Source: Allobosea sp. Tri-44 (GTDB lineage Bacteria > Pseudomonadota > Alphaproteobacteria > Rhizobiales > Beijerinckiaceae). Taken from it: DNA of 64,000 bases. The notes under the pieces are model-generated. The model was not told the DNA's origin, made no database searches, and saw nothing but the letters and a program-made list of their open reading frames with translations. The stretch's first letter is position 1. Every line of letters starts with the position of its first letter. This document shows, piece by piece, positions 26,098 through 35,207 of the stretch. The stretch lies in assembly GCF_004123845.1 (NCBI RefSeq), contig NZ_NBDP01000019.1, positions 1 to 64,000 on the forward strand. The letters are read 5' to 3'. The translations under genes were made by a program, and so were the position numbers.

Positions 26098-26125
26098 GCG
26101 CTCTTATCCTTGCTTGCGGCGGGCA

Positions 26126-26941
26126 TCAGTGCGCCACTCCGAGATAGGCGTCGATCACGCGCTGGTCGGCCTTGACCTCGGCCGGCGTGCCGTCGGCAAT
26201 CTTGCGGCCGTATTCGAGCACGACGACGCGGTCGGACAGGTCCATGACCACGCCCATATCGTGCTCGATCAAGGCGATGGTGGTGCCGAACTGGTTGTTC
26301 ACGTCGAGGATGAAGCGGCACATGTCCTCCTTCTCCTCGAGGTTCATGCCGGCCATCGGCTCGTCGAGCAGCAGGAGTTCCGGCTCCATCGCCAGCGCCC
26401 GGCCGAGCTCGACCCGCTTCTGCAGGCCGTAGGGCAATTTACCGACCGGCAGCTTGCGGATGTGCTGGATCTGCAGGAAGTCGATGATGTCCTCGACGAC
26501 CTTGCGATGCTCGATCTCCTCGGTCATCGCCGGGCCGTGCCGCAGCGCCTGCCAGAAGAAGCCCTTGCGCATCTTCAGCGTGCGGCCGGTCATGATGTTG
26601 TCGAGCGTCGACATGCCCTTGAACAGAGCGACGTTCTGGAAGGTGCGGGCGATGCCGGCGGCAGCGGCCCGGTGCGGGCGCATCCGGTCGCGGCGCACGC
26701 CCTTGTAGGTGATGCGGCCTTCCTGGGGATGGTAGAAGCCGTTGATGCAGTTCAGCATCGAGGTCTTGCCGGCGCCGTTCGGGCCGATGATGGCGCGGAC
26801 CTCGCCCTTGCGGATGTCGAAGGAGACGTCGCTGATCGCCTTCACCCCGCCAAAGCGCAGCGAGACGTTCTCGACCGAGAGCAGCACCTCGCCCTTATGC
26901 GTGACCGGCGCGCCGGCGACAGCCATGGTATGCGCGTTCAT
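26126..26941 (-). CDS. Branched-chain-type ABC transporter ATPase (LivG-like)
   Basis: 271 residues. Walker A is GPNGAGKTS, the signature is in KLPYGLQKRVELGRAL and Walker B is LLLLDEPMAGMNLEEKEDM; ALIEHDMGVVMDLSDRV is the H-loop. Its start overlaps the upstream ligase stop as ATGA, so ligase and ATPase are translationally coupled, a strong sign that import and CoA activation work together. Confidence 0.95.
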   Translation of the reverse strand: MNAHTMAVAGAPVTHKGEVLLSVENVSLRFGGVKAISDVSFDIRKGEVRAIIGPNGAGKTSMLNCINGFYHPQEGRITYKGVRRDRMRPHRAAAAGIARTFQNVALFKGMSTLDNIMTGRTLKMRKGFFWQALRHGPAMTEEIEHRKVVEDIIDFLQIQHIRKLPVGKLPYGLQKRVELGRALAMEPELLLLDEPMAGMNLEEKEDMCRFILDVNNQFGTTIALIEHDMGVVMDLSDRVVVLEYGRKIADGTPAEVKADQRVIDAYLGVAH

Positions 26942-28938
26942 GCCGCCTCCTTCGCCGCCGGGGCAGCCGCTGGCGCCGTGACCGGATAGACCTTGGAGTC
27001 GCGGACCTTGACCGTCGCCGAGATCACGCCCTTGCGGCCGTCCTCGAAGGTCACTTCCGTCGAGATGTCGGCTTCAGTCGCGCCGTTGTAGAGCGCCTCG
27101 ACCAACGGGGCGTAGCGCTCGGCGATGAAGCCGCGGCGGACCTTCTGGGTGCGGGTGAGCTCGCCATCGTCGGCATCGAGCTCCTTGTGCAGGATCAGGA
27201 AGCGCTTGATCTGGGCGCCGCCCATCATCGGCTCGGCCGCGAGCGAGCGGTTCACCTCGTCGACATGCTTGGCCATCATCTCATAGACCTGCGGATGGCC
27301 GGCGAGCTCCTGATAGGAGGCGTAGACGACATTGTTGCGCTCGGCCCAGTTGCCGACCGCGGTCAGGTCGATGTTCAGCGCCACCGTGGCGTAGTCGCGG
27401 CCCTGGCCGAAGGCGACGACCTCCTTGATGTTCGGATAGAACTTCAGCTTGTTCTCGATGTATTTCGGCGGGAACAGCTCGCCGGAGTTGAGCTTGCCGA
27501 CATCCTTGGCGCGATCGATGATCTTGAGGTGGCCGCTCTCGTCGAAGAAGCCGGCATCGCCGGAGCGGACGAAGCCGTCAGGCGTCATCGTCTCGGCGGT
27601 CTTCTCGTCGTCCTTGTAGTAGCCGCGGAAGATCGAGGGCGAGCGGTAGAGTACCTCGCCATTGTCGGCGATCCTGATCTCGACCTGCGGCGCCGGCTTG
27701 CCGACCGTGTCGGCCTTGATCTCGCCGTCGGGCTGCATGGTGATGTAGACGCCGGCTTCGGTCTGTCCGTAGAGCTGCTTCAGGTTGACGCCGATCGAGC
27801 GGTAGAAGCGGAAGAGCTCGGGGCCGATCGCCTCGCCGGCGGTGTAGCCGACCTTGATATTGGTCAGGCCGAAGCGGTTGCGCAGCGGCGCGTAGATCAG
27901 GATGTCGCCGAGCTTGTAGAGCAGGCGGGCGCCGAGCGGCACGCTCTCGCGGTTCAGGATCTTCTCGCCGTGCTGCTTGGCGACGCCGAGGAAGTAGTGG
28001 AAGACCTTGCGCATCAGCGGACCGGCATCCTCCATGCGCACCATGGTCAGCGTCAACATGGTCTCGAAGACGCGCGGCGGCGCGAAGGCATAGGTGGTGC
28101 CGATCTCGCGGCGGTCGTCGACGACAGTCTCGGGGCCTTCCGGGCAGTTGACGCAGAATCCGGCGATGATCGCCTGCGCATAGGAGAAGACATGGTCGCC
28201 GACCCAGGCGATCGGCAGATAGGCGATGATCTCGTCGCTCTCGTTCAGCCCGTCGAAGCTGCAGCCGATCTCGGCGGCGGTGATGACGTTGAAATGCGTC
28301 AGCATCACCCCCTTGGGCCGTCCGGTGGTGCCGGAGGTGTAGAGGATGATGGCGAGATCGTTGCTCGCGCCCTGCTCCATCTCGCGATCATGCGCGGCTG
28401 AAACGGCGGCATCCTTGAGCGCGGCGCGTCCGGCCTCGATGACGTCGCTGATGTCGTGCAACTTGGCGTGGTCGTAGTCGCGCAGGCCGCGCGGCTCGTC
28501 GTAGAGCATGTGGCGCAGGTTCGGCAGCCGCTCGATGACCGAGAGAACCTTGTCGACCTGCTCCTGATCCTGCACGCAGGCGAAGACCGCGCCGGCATGG
28601 TCGAGCACATAGGCCATCTCGTCGGCAACGCTGTCGGCATAGACCGGGACGGGGATCGCGCCGAGCCATTGCGCGGCGGCCATCGACCAGTACAGGCGCG
28701 GCCGGTTGTAGCCGATGATCGCGACCTTCTCGCCGCGCTTCAGGCCGAGCTGCTCGAAGCCCTTGGCAAAGGCGCGGACTTGCTCGGCGACCTCAGCCCA
28801 GGTCCAGGACTGCCAGATGCCGAGGTCCTTGTGCCGGAACGCGACGCGTGCGCCGCGTTCCCGCGCATTGCGCAGCAGTAGCTTGGGAAAGGTATCCGCC
28901 TGGCCGGCGGCTGCGCTTGCCACGATCGTCGTCTCCAC
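26938..28938 (-). CDS. Long-chain acyl-CoA synthetase-like AMP-forming ligase
   Basis: 666 residues of the ANL superfamily. The P-loop is ILYTSGTTGRPKGVMLTH; YGQTEAGVYI is the adenine-binding region, RSGDAGFFDESGHLKIIDRAKD the hinge, and KLNSGELFPPKYIENKL the C-terminal domain. It resembles FadD15/FAA-type synthetases with a long C-terminus. It is the first gene of the operon that continues into the ABC importer, so it may trap incoming acids as CoA thioesters. The substrate range is unknown. Confidence 0.92.
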   Translation of the reverse strand: METTIVASAAAGQADTFPKLLLRNARERGARVAFRHKDLGIWQSWTWAEVAEQVRAFAKGFEQLGLKRGEKVAIIGYNRPRLYWSMAAAQWLGAIPVPVYADSVADEMAYVLDHAGAVFACVQDQEQVDKVLSVIERLPNLRHMLYDEPRGLRDYDHAKLHDISDVIEAGRAALKDAAVSAAHDREMEQGASNDLAIILYTSGTTGRPKGVMLTHFNVITAAEIGCSFDGLNESDEIIAYLPIAWVGDHVFSYAQAIIAGFCVNCPEGPETVVDDRREIGTTYAFAPPRVFETMLTLTMVRMEDAGPLMRKVFHYFLGVAKQHGEKILNRESVPLGARLLYKLGDILIYAPLRNRFGLTNIKVGYTAGEAIGPELFRFYRSIGVNLKQLYGQTEAGVYITMQPDGEIKADTVGKPAPQVEIRIADNGEVLYRSPSIFRGYYKDDEKTAETMTPDGFVRSGDAGFFDESGHLKIIDRAKDVGKLNSGELFPPKYIENKLKFYPNIKEVVAFGQGRDYATVALNIDLTAVGNWAERNNVVYASYQELAGHPQVYEMMAKHVDEVNRSLAAEPMMGGAQIKRFLILHKELDADDGELTRTQKVRRGFIAERYAPLVEALYNGATEADISTEVTFEDGRKGVISATVKVRDSKVYPVTAPAAAPAAKEAA

Positions 28939-28992
28939 CCTGTCGCCCCGTCTATTGCGGGTTTGTCCGGACGCTAGGCCCTTATGCGATCA

Positions 28993-29005
28993 TGCAAGCT
29001 TTGCA
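28993..29005. promoter_or_regulatory. Palindrome TGCAA-GCT-TTGCA upstream of the ligase/ABC operon
   Basis: A 13-bp inverted repeat lies 55 bp upstream of the first gene of the operon, where an operator would be expected; a third TGCAA half-site follows at about 29020-29024. No regulator gene is adjacent, so the cognate protein is unknown. Confidence 0.4.
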
Positions 29006-29134
29006 GGAGCATCATCGCTGTGCAAGGAGCCACTTGACAGACAGATGGATATTTGGTCGCTATTATCCCGCCGAGGTTTGACTTGGCCTCGCGGTCCGCG
29101 ATTTGCGGGGCGGTTTCTGATCTCGCCGAATCGC

Positions 29135-29232
29135 CGTCATGCTCGCCCTTGTGGCGAGCATCCACGTCTTGAGCACGGCGTTCGATCAATGAAGTAAAGA
29201 CGTGGTTGATCGGGACAAGCCCGACCATGACG
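29135..29232. repeat. Intergenic inverted-repeat element, CGTCAT...ATGACG
   Basis: 98-bp element with outer CGTCAT/ATGACG ends. Its left part contains the hairpin ATGCTCGCC-CTTGT-GGCGAGCAT and the pair CCACGTCTT/AAGACGTGG. Its right part is CGGGACAAGCCCGACCATGACG, resembling the right end of the 15695-15792 element. Confidence 0.8.
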
Positions 29233-29313
29233 AACTTCCTTACATCGCCCAGGCTGGCGCAGCGCCTTCCATCTGCCGTGTTCAGATCGGAAGCTCGCAG
29301 CGAGGGCTGGCCG

Positions 29314-29655
29314 ATGCGCGCTTCTGCCTCGATCACGATCGCGATCATGTTCGCCGTTGGAGCGAGCGAAACGCATGCGCATCGGGCGCCCGGCGGCTGG
29401 GACTATCCGTTTGAATGCTGCTCCGAGGCCGATTGCGCGCGGATCGACGCCGGCGCTGTCCGAGAGACCCCGGCCGGTTTCGTCGTGACGATCATGCCGG
29501 GCCGGCACCCGATGTGGGCTAGCGAGCGCCGCCAGCCGGCCGTGCTCGATATCCCCTATCAGAAGGCCCGCCTCTCGCCGGACGGGTTCTTCCATTTGTG
29601 CATGAACGATGCGGGGGAACTGCTCTGCTTCTATTCGCCGGGTGGGGGATCGTAG
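29314..29655 (+). CDS. Small cysteine-rich periplasmic protein
   Basis: 113 residues from the ATG at 29314 (GAGGG upstream). The signal peptide covers about 1-22 (ends HAHRA). The mature protein starts with WDYPFECCSEADCARID and ends with FHLCMNDAGELLCFYSP, giving five cysteines in two clusters. The pattern fits a conserved Rhizobiales family of unknown function. It stands alone with a repeat element upstream. The cysteines could make disulfides or bind a metal; I cannot tell which. Confidence 0.72.
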   Translation: MRASASITIAIMFAVGASETHAHRAPGGWDYPFECCSEADCARIDAGAVRETPAGFVVTIMPGRHPMWASERRQPAVLDIPYQKARLSPDGFFHLCMNDAGELLCFYSPGGGS

Positions 29656-29772
29656 CGCGGATGTGGCTATGGGTGAGAAGCGGGCGCTCGTCGCTTGCGG
29701 ATGTGAGCTTGACCGCCGCACGTCAGGAGCCGAACAAAGAGCGGTCCAGGCAATGAGGAATGGTGGCTCAAG

Positions 29773-30414
29773 ATGCTGCGTCTCCACTATTATCCCGGTT
29801 TCATCAGCCTCGCCGCGCACATAGTCATCGAAGAAATTGGCCTGGAATACGAATTGTCGTTTGTGAATTTGCATAAGGGGCCAAACAAGAGCTTATCTTA
29901 TCTCGCGCTGCATCCCGACGGCCTTGTTCCTGTCTTGGAAGACGGCGATCTCGTTCTCTATGAAAGCGTAGCCATCATCCTTCATCTTCTTGAGGTGAAG
30001 GACAAAACATCTCTTTTACCGGAGCAGGGGAGCGCTCTCAGGCCGCATTTTTACAAGTGGCTTATGTGGCTCTCGACAGCTTTGCACGCCAATCTGTCGC
30101 TTTATCTGCACCCCAACAAGGTTGCGGCTTCTGCTGAAGCGCAAGCGGAGGTGAGAGACGCAGCCGAGCGCCGAGTGAACGCGCAATTCGATCGTGTCGA
30201 GGACGAGTTGGCGCGGCACGGCGGCGACTGGTTCTTGGGCGACGCTTACACTGCTATAGACGCATATCTTTTCACGCTTGCCCGCTGGTCGCGTGGCATG
30301 CGTCATCCCGCTGCCAGTCGACCGCAATTGGGCGCTTACCTGCAACGTATGGTCGCTCGGCCAGCCGTGCAGCGCGCCCATGTGCAAGAGCACATCCCGC
30401 AGCCCTGGGTCTGA
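29773..30414 (+). CDS. Glutathione S-transferase family protein
   Basis: 213 residues: thioredoxin-like N-domain (LRLHYYPGFISLAAHIVIEEIGL, then LALHPDGLVPVLEDGDLVLYESVAI with the cis-Pro and ES glutathione motif) and a helical C-domain (about 85-205). Its DNA has visibly more A and T than neighbours and uses codons such as TTA and AAA more often, hinting at a different history. The substrate is unknown. Confidence 0.85.
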   Translation: MLRLHYYPGFISLAAHIVIEEIGLEYELSFVNLHKGPNKSLSYLALHPDGLVPVLEDGDLVLYESVAIILHLLEVKDKTSLLPEQGSALRPHFYKWLMWLSTALHANLSLYLHPNKVAASAEAQAEVRDAAERRVNAQFDRVEDELARHGGDWFLGDAYTAIDAYLFTLARWSRGMRHPAASRPQLGAYLQRMVARPAVQRAHVQEHIPQPWV

Positions 30415-30522
30415 CGTTGAAGCCTTGGATCGGAAGCCGATTGGCCATATGCTGGCGAGCGGTCCGGGCGCGCCCTGCAAGATCGTTGGACCCGGTCTTT
30501 CTTCGGACTAGCCAGATACAGT

Positions 30523-31062
30523 CTACGCGATCGGCTGCGTGGCGCCCGCCCCGAGCGATCTTTGCACCATGACGCTGTCTGACCATTTGCCGTAGCGATA
30601 GGCGACGCCCGGCAGCAGCCCCACCCGGGCGAAGCCGAAGCGCTCGTGCAAGGCCAGCGAGGCGCTGTTCTCCGCGTCGATATAGCCGATCATCTGGCGA
30701 AAGCCCGCGGCGGCGCAGGCGTCGATCAGCGCCTGCATCAGCAGCCGGCCGATGCCGTGGCCGAGATGCTCATGGTGGACATAGATCGAGTGCTTCACCG
30801 TGAAGCGATAGGCCGGCCGCTTGCGGAACAGTACGACATAAGCATAGCCGACGACCTCGCCGCCGCGGGTCGCGACCAAATGCGGCAGCTTGCGGCTGCG
30901 CAGGTTCTTGCGCCGGTCCTTCAGATCGTCGGGCTGCGGCGTGCCGGTGTCCTCGACGCCGGCCTCGATGCCGCGGCGGATATGCCGGCGATAGATCGCC
31001 AGCATCGGTTCGACATCGTCGTCGCGCGATGGGCGGATGATGATCGGTAGGTCGGTCTCCAT
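30523..31062 (-). CDS. GNAT N-acetyltransferase (phosphinothricin acetyltransferase-like)
   Basis: 179 residues. The acetyl-CoA loop is HLGHGIGRLLM at 99-109. MIGYIDAENSASLALHERFGFARVG and YRYGKWSDSV are typical of the PAT/YncA group. It lies 14 bp downstream of the PLP decarboxylase gene on the same strand, suggesting that it acetylates the amine product or a toxic amino compound. Confidence 0.9.
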   Translation of the reverse strand: METDLPIIIRPSRDDDVEPMLAIYRRHIRRGIEAGVEDTGTPQPDDLKDRRKNLRSRKLPHLVATRGGEVVGYAYVVLFRKRPAYRFTVKHSIYVHHEHLGHGIGRLLMQALIDACAAAGFRQMIGYIDAENSASLALHERFGFARVGLLPGVAYRYGKWSDSVMVQRSLGAGATQPIA

Positions 31063-31076
31063 GCGGCGTCGCGACC

Positions 31077-33446
31077 TCAGCCCTGTGCCTGCTCGCTGAC
31101 GACATAGGTGTGGAGCCGTACCTGCCCGGCAGAGTCGGTCTCGCGATAGACGCCCTGAATCTCGACGTCGAAGCCGGGGAAGGCGTTGAAGCAGGCTTCG
31201 AACATCTTGAGATAGTCGATCATCGGCTTGGCCCGCTCGGTTAGCCGCTCGCCGGGGACGATGGTGGCGATGCCCGGCGGATAGACGACGAAGGGCGTCG
31301 TCGCGATCCGCCCGGCGATGGCGTCGATCGGCAGATAGTCGACATCGTTGCGCGTCAGACAGCGCGCCGCATCATGCGGCGACATCGCCATCTCCGGCAG
31401 ATGCTCGGGCGAGAACTGCCGGTTCTGCAGGCCGCTGACATCATGATCGCGGAAGAAGCGATGCATTTGTCCGCAAAGATCACGCAGCCTGACGCCGGCA
31501 TAGCGGCCCGGCCGGCGCCGGTAGAATTCGGGTATCGCCTCTTCCAGCAGGGCGTTGTCGTCATGCAGCTTCTTGAAGGCGACGAGCCCGCTGATCAATG
31601 TGCCGGCCTTGCTGGCTTCGACACCCGGGGTCAGCAGGAAGAGCAAGGAATTCAGATCGTTCTTCTCGGCGACGATCCGGTTCTCGCGCAGGAACTGGGC
31701 TACGACCGGGGCGGGAATGCCGTGCTCGGCATAGGCGCCGGTCTCGCGATCGAAGCCGGGGGTGAGCAGGGTCAGCTTGTTGGGGTCTGTGATGGCGAAA
31801 CCCGGCTCCATCTGCGAAAAACCGTGCCAGCCCGCATCTGGCGCGAGCTGCCAGTAGGCCGGGTTGCTGGCGAGCTGGTCGGTCGCGACCATTTCCCAGG
31901 CGACATCGTGGACGGCGCCCTCGCGCGAAGCGTCGGCGATGCTGACCCGGTCCGGCACGAAGGGCTCGAAGAACCAGCGTCGCTCCGGCCGGGTCTCCTT
32001 CTCCTCGAATTCGCGGCGCACGGCCCGGATCTTCTTGCGCAATTCGATGCCGAGCCGGATCGTGTCGTCCCAGAGGACCTCGCCGGAACGCCCTTTCATC
32101 ATCTGCGCGCCGACATCGAGCGAGGCGAAGAGGGGATAGAAGGGCGAGGTCGAGGCGTATTGCATGAAGCTCTCATTGAAGCGCCGGTGCTCGACCCGCC
32201 GCTTCTGGCCCTTGATGTGCCGGTCCTTGATGTGGATCTGCGATGCCTGGCTGAAGCTCGCGAGCTGCTTGTGGGTCGATTGCGTCGCGATGATCCCGGG
32301 CGAGTCCGACCCCAGCCCCGTCAGCCCCATGGCGAAGCGCCCGGCGTAGAGCGGGTGGAACTTCATGAAGCCGGCCCAGGCCTCGTCGAAGAGGATGTAC
32401 TCGCAGAGGTGGCCGATCTTATCCAGGATCATCTGGGCCGAGTGGATCGTGCCGTCATAGGTGCACTGCTCGACCACGGCGACGCGGAACGGGCGCGGCT
32501 TCTTCCAGGCCTCGGGATCCTTGACCAGTGGATTGGTACGGATGCGCTCGCGCAGCGCCTCTTCGTCGAAGCTCTCCCAGCGCATCGGGCCGATCAGGCC
32601 CCAGGCATTGCGGGCGGTCGGAATGTAGACCGGGATGCCGCCGGCGATCAGCAGCGCGCCGTGATGGGCTGCCTTGTGGTTGTTGCGGTCGAACAGGACG
32701 AGGTCGCCATCGGTAACCAGCGCGGCGAGTGCGACCTTGTTCGAGGTCGAGGTGCCGTTCAGGACGAAATAGGTCTTCTCCGCCCCGAAGATCTGCGCCG
32801 CTTCCTTCTGGGCTTTGAGGGCCGGACCCTCATGGGTCAGGAGGTCGCCGAGATCGAGCACGGAGTTGTCGAGGTCGTCGCGGAAGACCGCCTCGCCGAG
32901 ATGCTCCATGAACACCCGCCCAATCGGGCTGCGGCTGTAGAACACGCCGCCATTATGGCCAGGGCAGGTCCAGAGATGGTTGCCCTCCTCGGCATAGTCG
33001 ACCAGCGCGCCGAAGAACGGCGTCTTCAGCGTCTCGGCATATTGCTTCAACCGGCTGATCAGGCTCTTGGCAATGAAGGGCGGCGTCTCCTCCGACAGGA
33101 AGATGTAGCCGTCGATGAAGTCGAGCACTTCGACCGGCACGTCCTCGAAGCGCTTGCGGCGGATCAGCAGGATGATCGGGAAGTCGAGGCCGCGGCGGCG
33201 CATCAGGTTGATCAGCGCGGCTGTCTTGCCTTCCAGCCCCTTCTTGCCCCAGTCGACCACCATGCAGCCGATGGCAGCGTCGGTCTGGACCGCAATCTCG
33301 GCATCCTCGAGCTTGCGCGCCTTGACCACCTCGAAGCCGGAACGCTCGATCTCCTCGATGATCTGGTTGAAGCGGATGCCTTCGAGGTCCTCGGCATCGA
33401 AGTTCGGCGTCGCGAACAGGAAGGTGAAGCGCCTGAAATAGTCCAT
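31077..33446 (-). CDS. Orn/Lys/Arg decarboxylase, PLP-dependent (inducible type)
   Basis: 789 residues, the length of fold-type I biodegradative decarboxylases. The N-terminal response-regulator-like wing is about 1-130. The PLP domain has HNGGVFYSRSPIGRVF, FVLNGTSTSNK, the aspartate in FDEAWAGF (354) and the Schiff-base Lys393 in STHKQ. The C-terminal domain follows from about 600. It produces putrescine, cadaverine or agmatine and consumes a proton; which amino acid cannot be told. It forms a two-gene unit with the GNAT gene. Confidence 0.93.
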   Translation of the reverse strand: MDYFRRFTFLFATPNFDAEDLEGIRFNQIIEEIERSGFEVVKARKLEDAEIAVQTDAAIGCMVVDWGKKGLEGKTAALINLMRRRGLDFPIILLIRRKRFEDVPVEVLDFIDGYIFLSEETPPFIAKSLISRLKQYAETLKTPFFGALVDYAEEGNHLWTCPGHNGGVFYSRSPIGRVFMEHLGEAVFRDDLDNSVLDLGDLLTHEGPALKAQKEAAQIFGAEKTYFVLNGTSTSNKVALAALVTDGDLVLFDRNNHKAAHHGALLIAGGIPVYIPTARNAWGLIGPMRWESFDEEALRERIRTNPLVKDPEAWKKPRPFRVAVVEQCTYDGTIHSAQMILDKIGHLCEYILFDEAWAGFMKFHPLYAGRFAMGLTGLGSDSPGIIATQSTHKQLASFSQASQIHIKDRHIKGQKRRVEHRRFNESFMQYASTSPFYPLFASLDVGAQMMKGRSGEVLWDDTIRLGIELRKKIRAVRREFEEKETRPERRWFFEPFVPDRVSIADASREGAVHDVAWEMVATDQLASNPAYWQLAPDAGWHGFSQMEPGFAITDPNKLTLLTPGFDRETGAYAEHGIPAPVVAQFLRENRIVAEKNDLNSLLFLLTPGVEASKAGTLISGLVAFKKLHDDNALLEEAIPEFYRRRPGRYAGVRLRDLCGQMHRFFRDHDVSGLQNRQFSPEHLPEMAMSPHDAARCLTRNDVDYLPIDAIAGRIATTPFVVYPPGIATIVPGERLTERAKPMIDYLKMFEACFNAFPGFDVEIQGVYRETDSAGQVRLHTYVVSEQAQG

Positions 33447-33633
33447 GCCGGCTCCGCTGGGCGTGAACCTGCAGCATTGAGCGATTTATGCGACAGTCCG
33501 GCGACCATGGAGCCGGCTAGGTTCGGTCAGCCCCATAGCTCCATTCGTTGCTTCAGCCGGGCGCAACCCCGCCTCTTTCGAGTTGGTGTCGCGCCTGGCC
33601 TATTCGTTCCGAGGCGGCCATGCGCGGAGGCGA

Positions 33634-34209
33634 TCAGAGCCTTTGGAGCAGGAAGGCTTCGGCGAAGCTCAGCTCGACCATGTCGCCGCGCTTCAGGCGA
33701 CCCAGCTGGTTCTGGATGTCGGGATCGACCACGACATGGGTCCGCGGCCCTGCCGGTCCGACATAGCTGACGATGTTCGTTGCCGGATCGAAACTATCGA
33801 ACCTCGCCGTCAGCGTCAGCGACCGCACGACGAAGCGTTCCGGCAGGTTCTGGAAGGAGGTGTCGGCGGCGGCCTCTGTGTAGATGATCGCCGGCTTGGC
33901 GCCTTTCCGGGCTCGCTTGACGTCGAGGATCACGCCTTCGACGCGGCGAACCTCGACCCGGTCGCCCGGGCGAAGATTCTCCAGGCTTCCGAACACCTCC
34001 GGCACTGCGACAGGCCATGTCTGGCGGCCCTGCTTGATGACCACCCGGCGTCTGGCGGGATCGACTGCGGCGACCTCGACCTCCAGCCGCTCGATTTCCA
34101 CCGGCCCGACGCCGGCGACGATGACCGTCTGGCTGGTGACCGTCGGAGTGGTCGCGCAACCCGCGAGGGCGAATGAAACCGCGGCGATCACGCTGATTTT
34201 CTTCAACAT
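33634..34209 (-). CDS. Predicted lipoprotein
   Basis: 191 residues. The lipobox LAGC has Cys18 as the lipidation site after a short signal (KKISVIAAVSFA). The mature part is beta-rich with two internally similar segments (GPVEIERLEVEVAAVDPARRRVVIK and RGDMVELSFAEAFLL) and no known catalytic motif. It is probably attached to an inner or outer membrane leaflet. The function is not recognised. Confidence 0.8.
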   Translation of the reverse strand: MLKKISVIAAVSFALAGCATTPTVTSQTVIVAGVGPVEIERLEVEVAAVDPARRRVVIKQGRQTWPVAVPEVFGSLENLRPGDRVEVRRVEGVILDVKRARKGAKPAIIYTEAAADTSFQNLPERFVVRSLTLTARFDSFDPATNIVSYVGPAGPRTHVVVDPDIQNQLGRLKRGDMVELSFAEAFLLQRL

Positions 34210-34396
34210 CGGACGTCTCCCCTTCGAACGCTATCCGGTCTGAAATCGACTGCCGGCTTCCGGGATTCGGTCTACAAATCGAGAAAATTGCGAATGGATG
34301 ACTTCGCGAATTCAAGAATAAAGGCCAACTTCCGCTGCGCCACAATAGGCAGCTGGAAGACGGATTTGGGCGAGTGATTCACTCTACCTGTTTGCC

Positions 34397-35071
34397 CTAG
34401 CCTTCGTAGCGCGCGAGCCGCTCGAGATCGAGGATCGTTACCTCGTTGTGACCGACCTCGACGAGGCCGAGTTCGGCGAGCTTGGCGAGGCTCTGATTGG
34501 CCATCTGCCGGGAGATGCCGGCGAGCAGGCCGAGCTCTTCCTGCGAGATCGTCAGCGTCCGGTCGTTGTTCGGATAGAGGATCGGGTTGAACAGCCAGGC
34601 GAGGTTGCGGGCGAGGCGCCCGGTGGCCCCGAGCATCCGGTCATATTCGGCGAGGCCGATGAACTGGGCGAGGCGCTCGTTGAACTGGTGGACCAGGAAG
34701 CGGTTGAAGGCGGCCGAGTGCTCGAACAGCCAGAAGAAGGTCTGGCGCCGCATCAGCGCGACCTTGCTCTCACGCAGCGCCACTAGGTCATACCGTCGCG
34801 CCTCGTTCTTGATGATCGTGCCCTCGCCGAACCAGGCGCCGCCACGCAGCCCGGCGAGCGTCGCCGATTTGCCGCTGCGCGAGGTCGTGCTCATCTTGAG
34901 CAGGCCGTCGGCAACACCGGTCCAGGATTCGAGCCGGTCGCCGACATGGCAGACATGTGCACCCTTGCCATAGGCCTTGATGCTGGTGCCGCGCCTGGCT
35001 TCCTCGAACTCCTCCGGCGTCAGGTCGTTCGACCAGGCGGCAATGCGGCGCAGCTCGTCCTCGGAAATCAA
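34397..35071 (-). CDS. Crp/Fnr-family transcriptional regulator
   Basis: 224 residues. The N-terminal cyclic-nucleotide-binding-like domain is about 15-130, followed by a dimer helix and a C-terminal winged HTH (TISQEELGLLAGISRQMANQSLAKLAELGLVEV at about 175-207). There is no Fnr-type cysteine cluster, so oxygen sensing by iron-sulfur is unlikely; the ligand is unknown. It is divergent from the alpha/beta hydrolase across 136 bp, which may be one target. Confidence 0.9.
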   Translation of the reverse strand: MISEDELRRIAAWSNDLTPEEFEEARRGTSIKAYGKGAHVCHVGDRLESWTGVADGLLKMSTTSRSGKSATLAGLRGGAWFGEGTIIKNEARRYDLVALRESKVALMRRQTFFWLFEHSAAFNRFLVHQFNERLAQFIGLAEYDRMLGATGRLARNLAWLFNPILYPNNDRTLTISQEELGLLAGISRQMANQSLAKLAELGLVEVGHNEVTILDLERLARYEG

Positions 35072-35207
35072 AGCTCGCCGGCCTTTCGGTTCAAGCGGAT
35101 GGCGTCACTATGCGGCCGGCTTCATCGCAAACTCAAGCCGAACCGCCCATGCCGTCGAACCGGCATCCGCGTCGTGCGTTTCCTCGTCACCGAGGAAGGA
35201 GCAGGAC

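Larger units (their letters stand above)
28939..29313. other. 375-bp gene-free region
   Basis: Divergent control region between the acyl-CoA ligase operon (leftward) and the small periplasmic protein gene (rightward). It contains the palindrome TGCAAGCTTTGCA at 28993-29005 near the ligase gene and the repeat element at 29135-29232. I see no convincing gene in it. Confidence 0.6.

Noticed and set aside
29034..29066. TTGACA...TATTAT pair reading rightward before the periplasmic protein gene
   Set aside because: The spacing is 21 bp, too long for sigma-70, and the repeat element lies between it and the gene.
29137..29874. 245-residue minus-strand frame
   Set aside because: Overlaps the exported Cys-rich protein and repeat element; residue composition is not protein-like.
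35100..35207. Upstream extension of the Asp-type hydrolase into the Crp/Fnr gene
   Set aside because: The extension is antisense to the regulator; GGAAGGAGC places the start at 35208.
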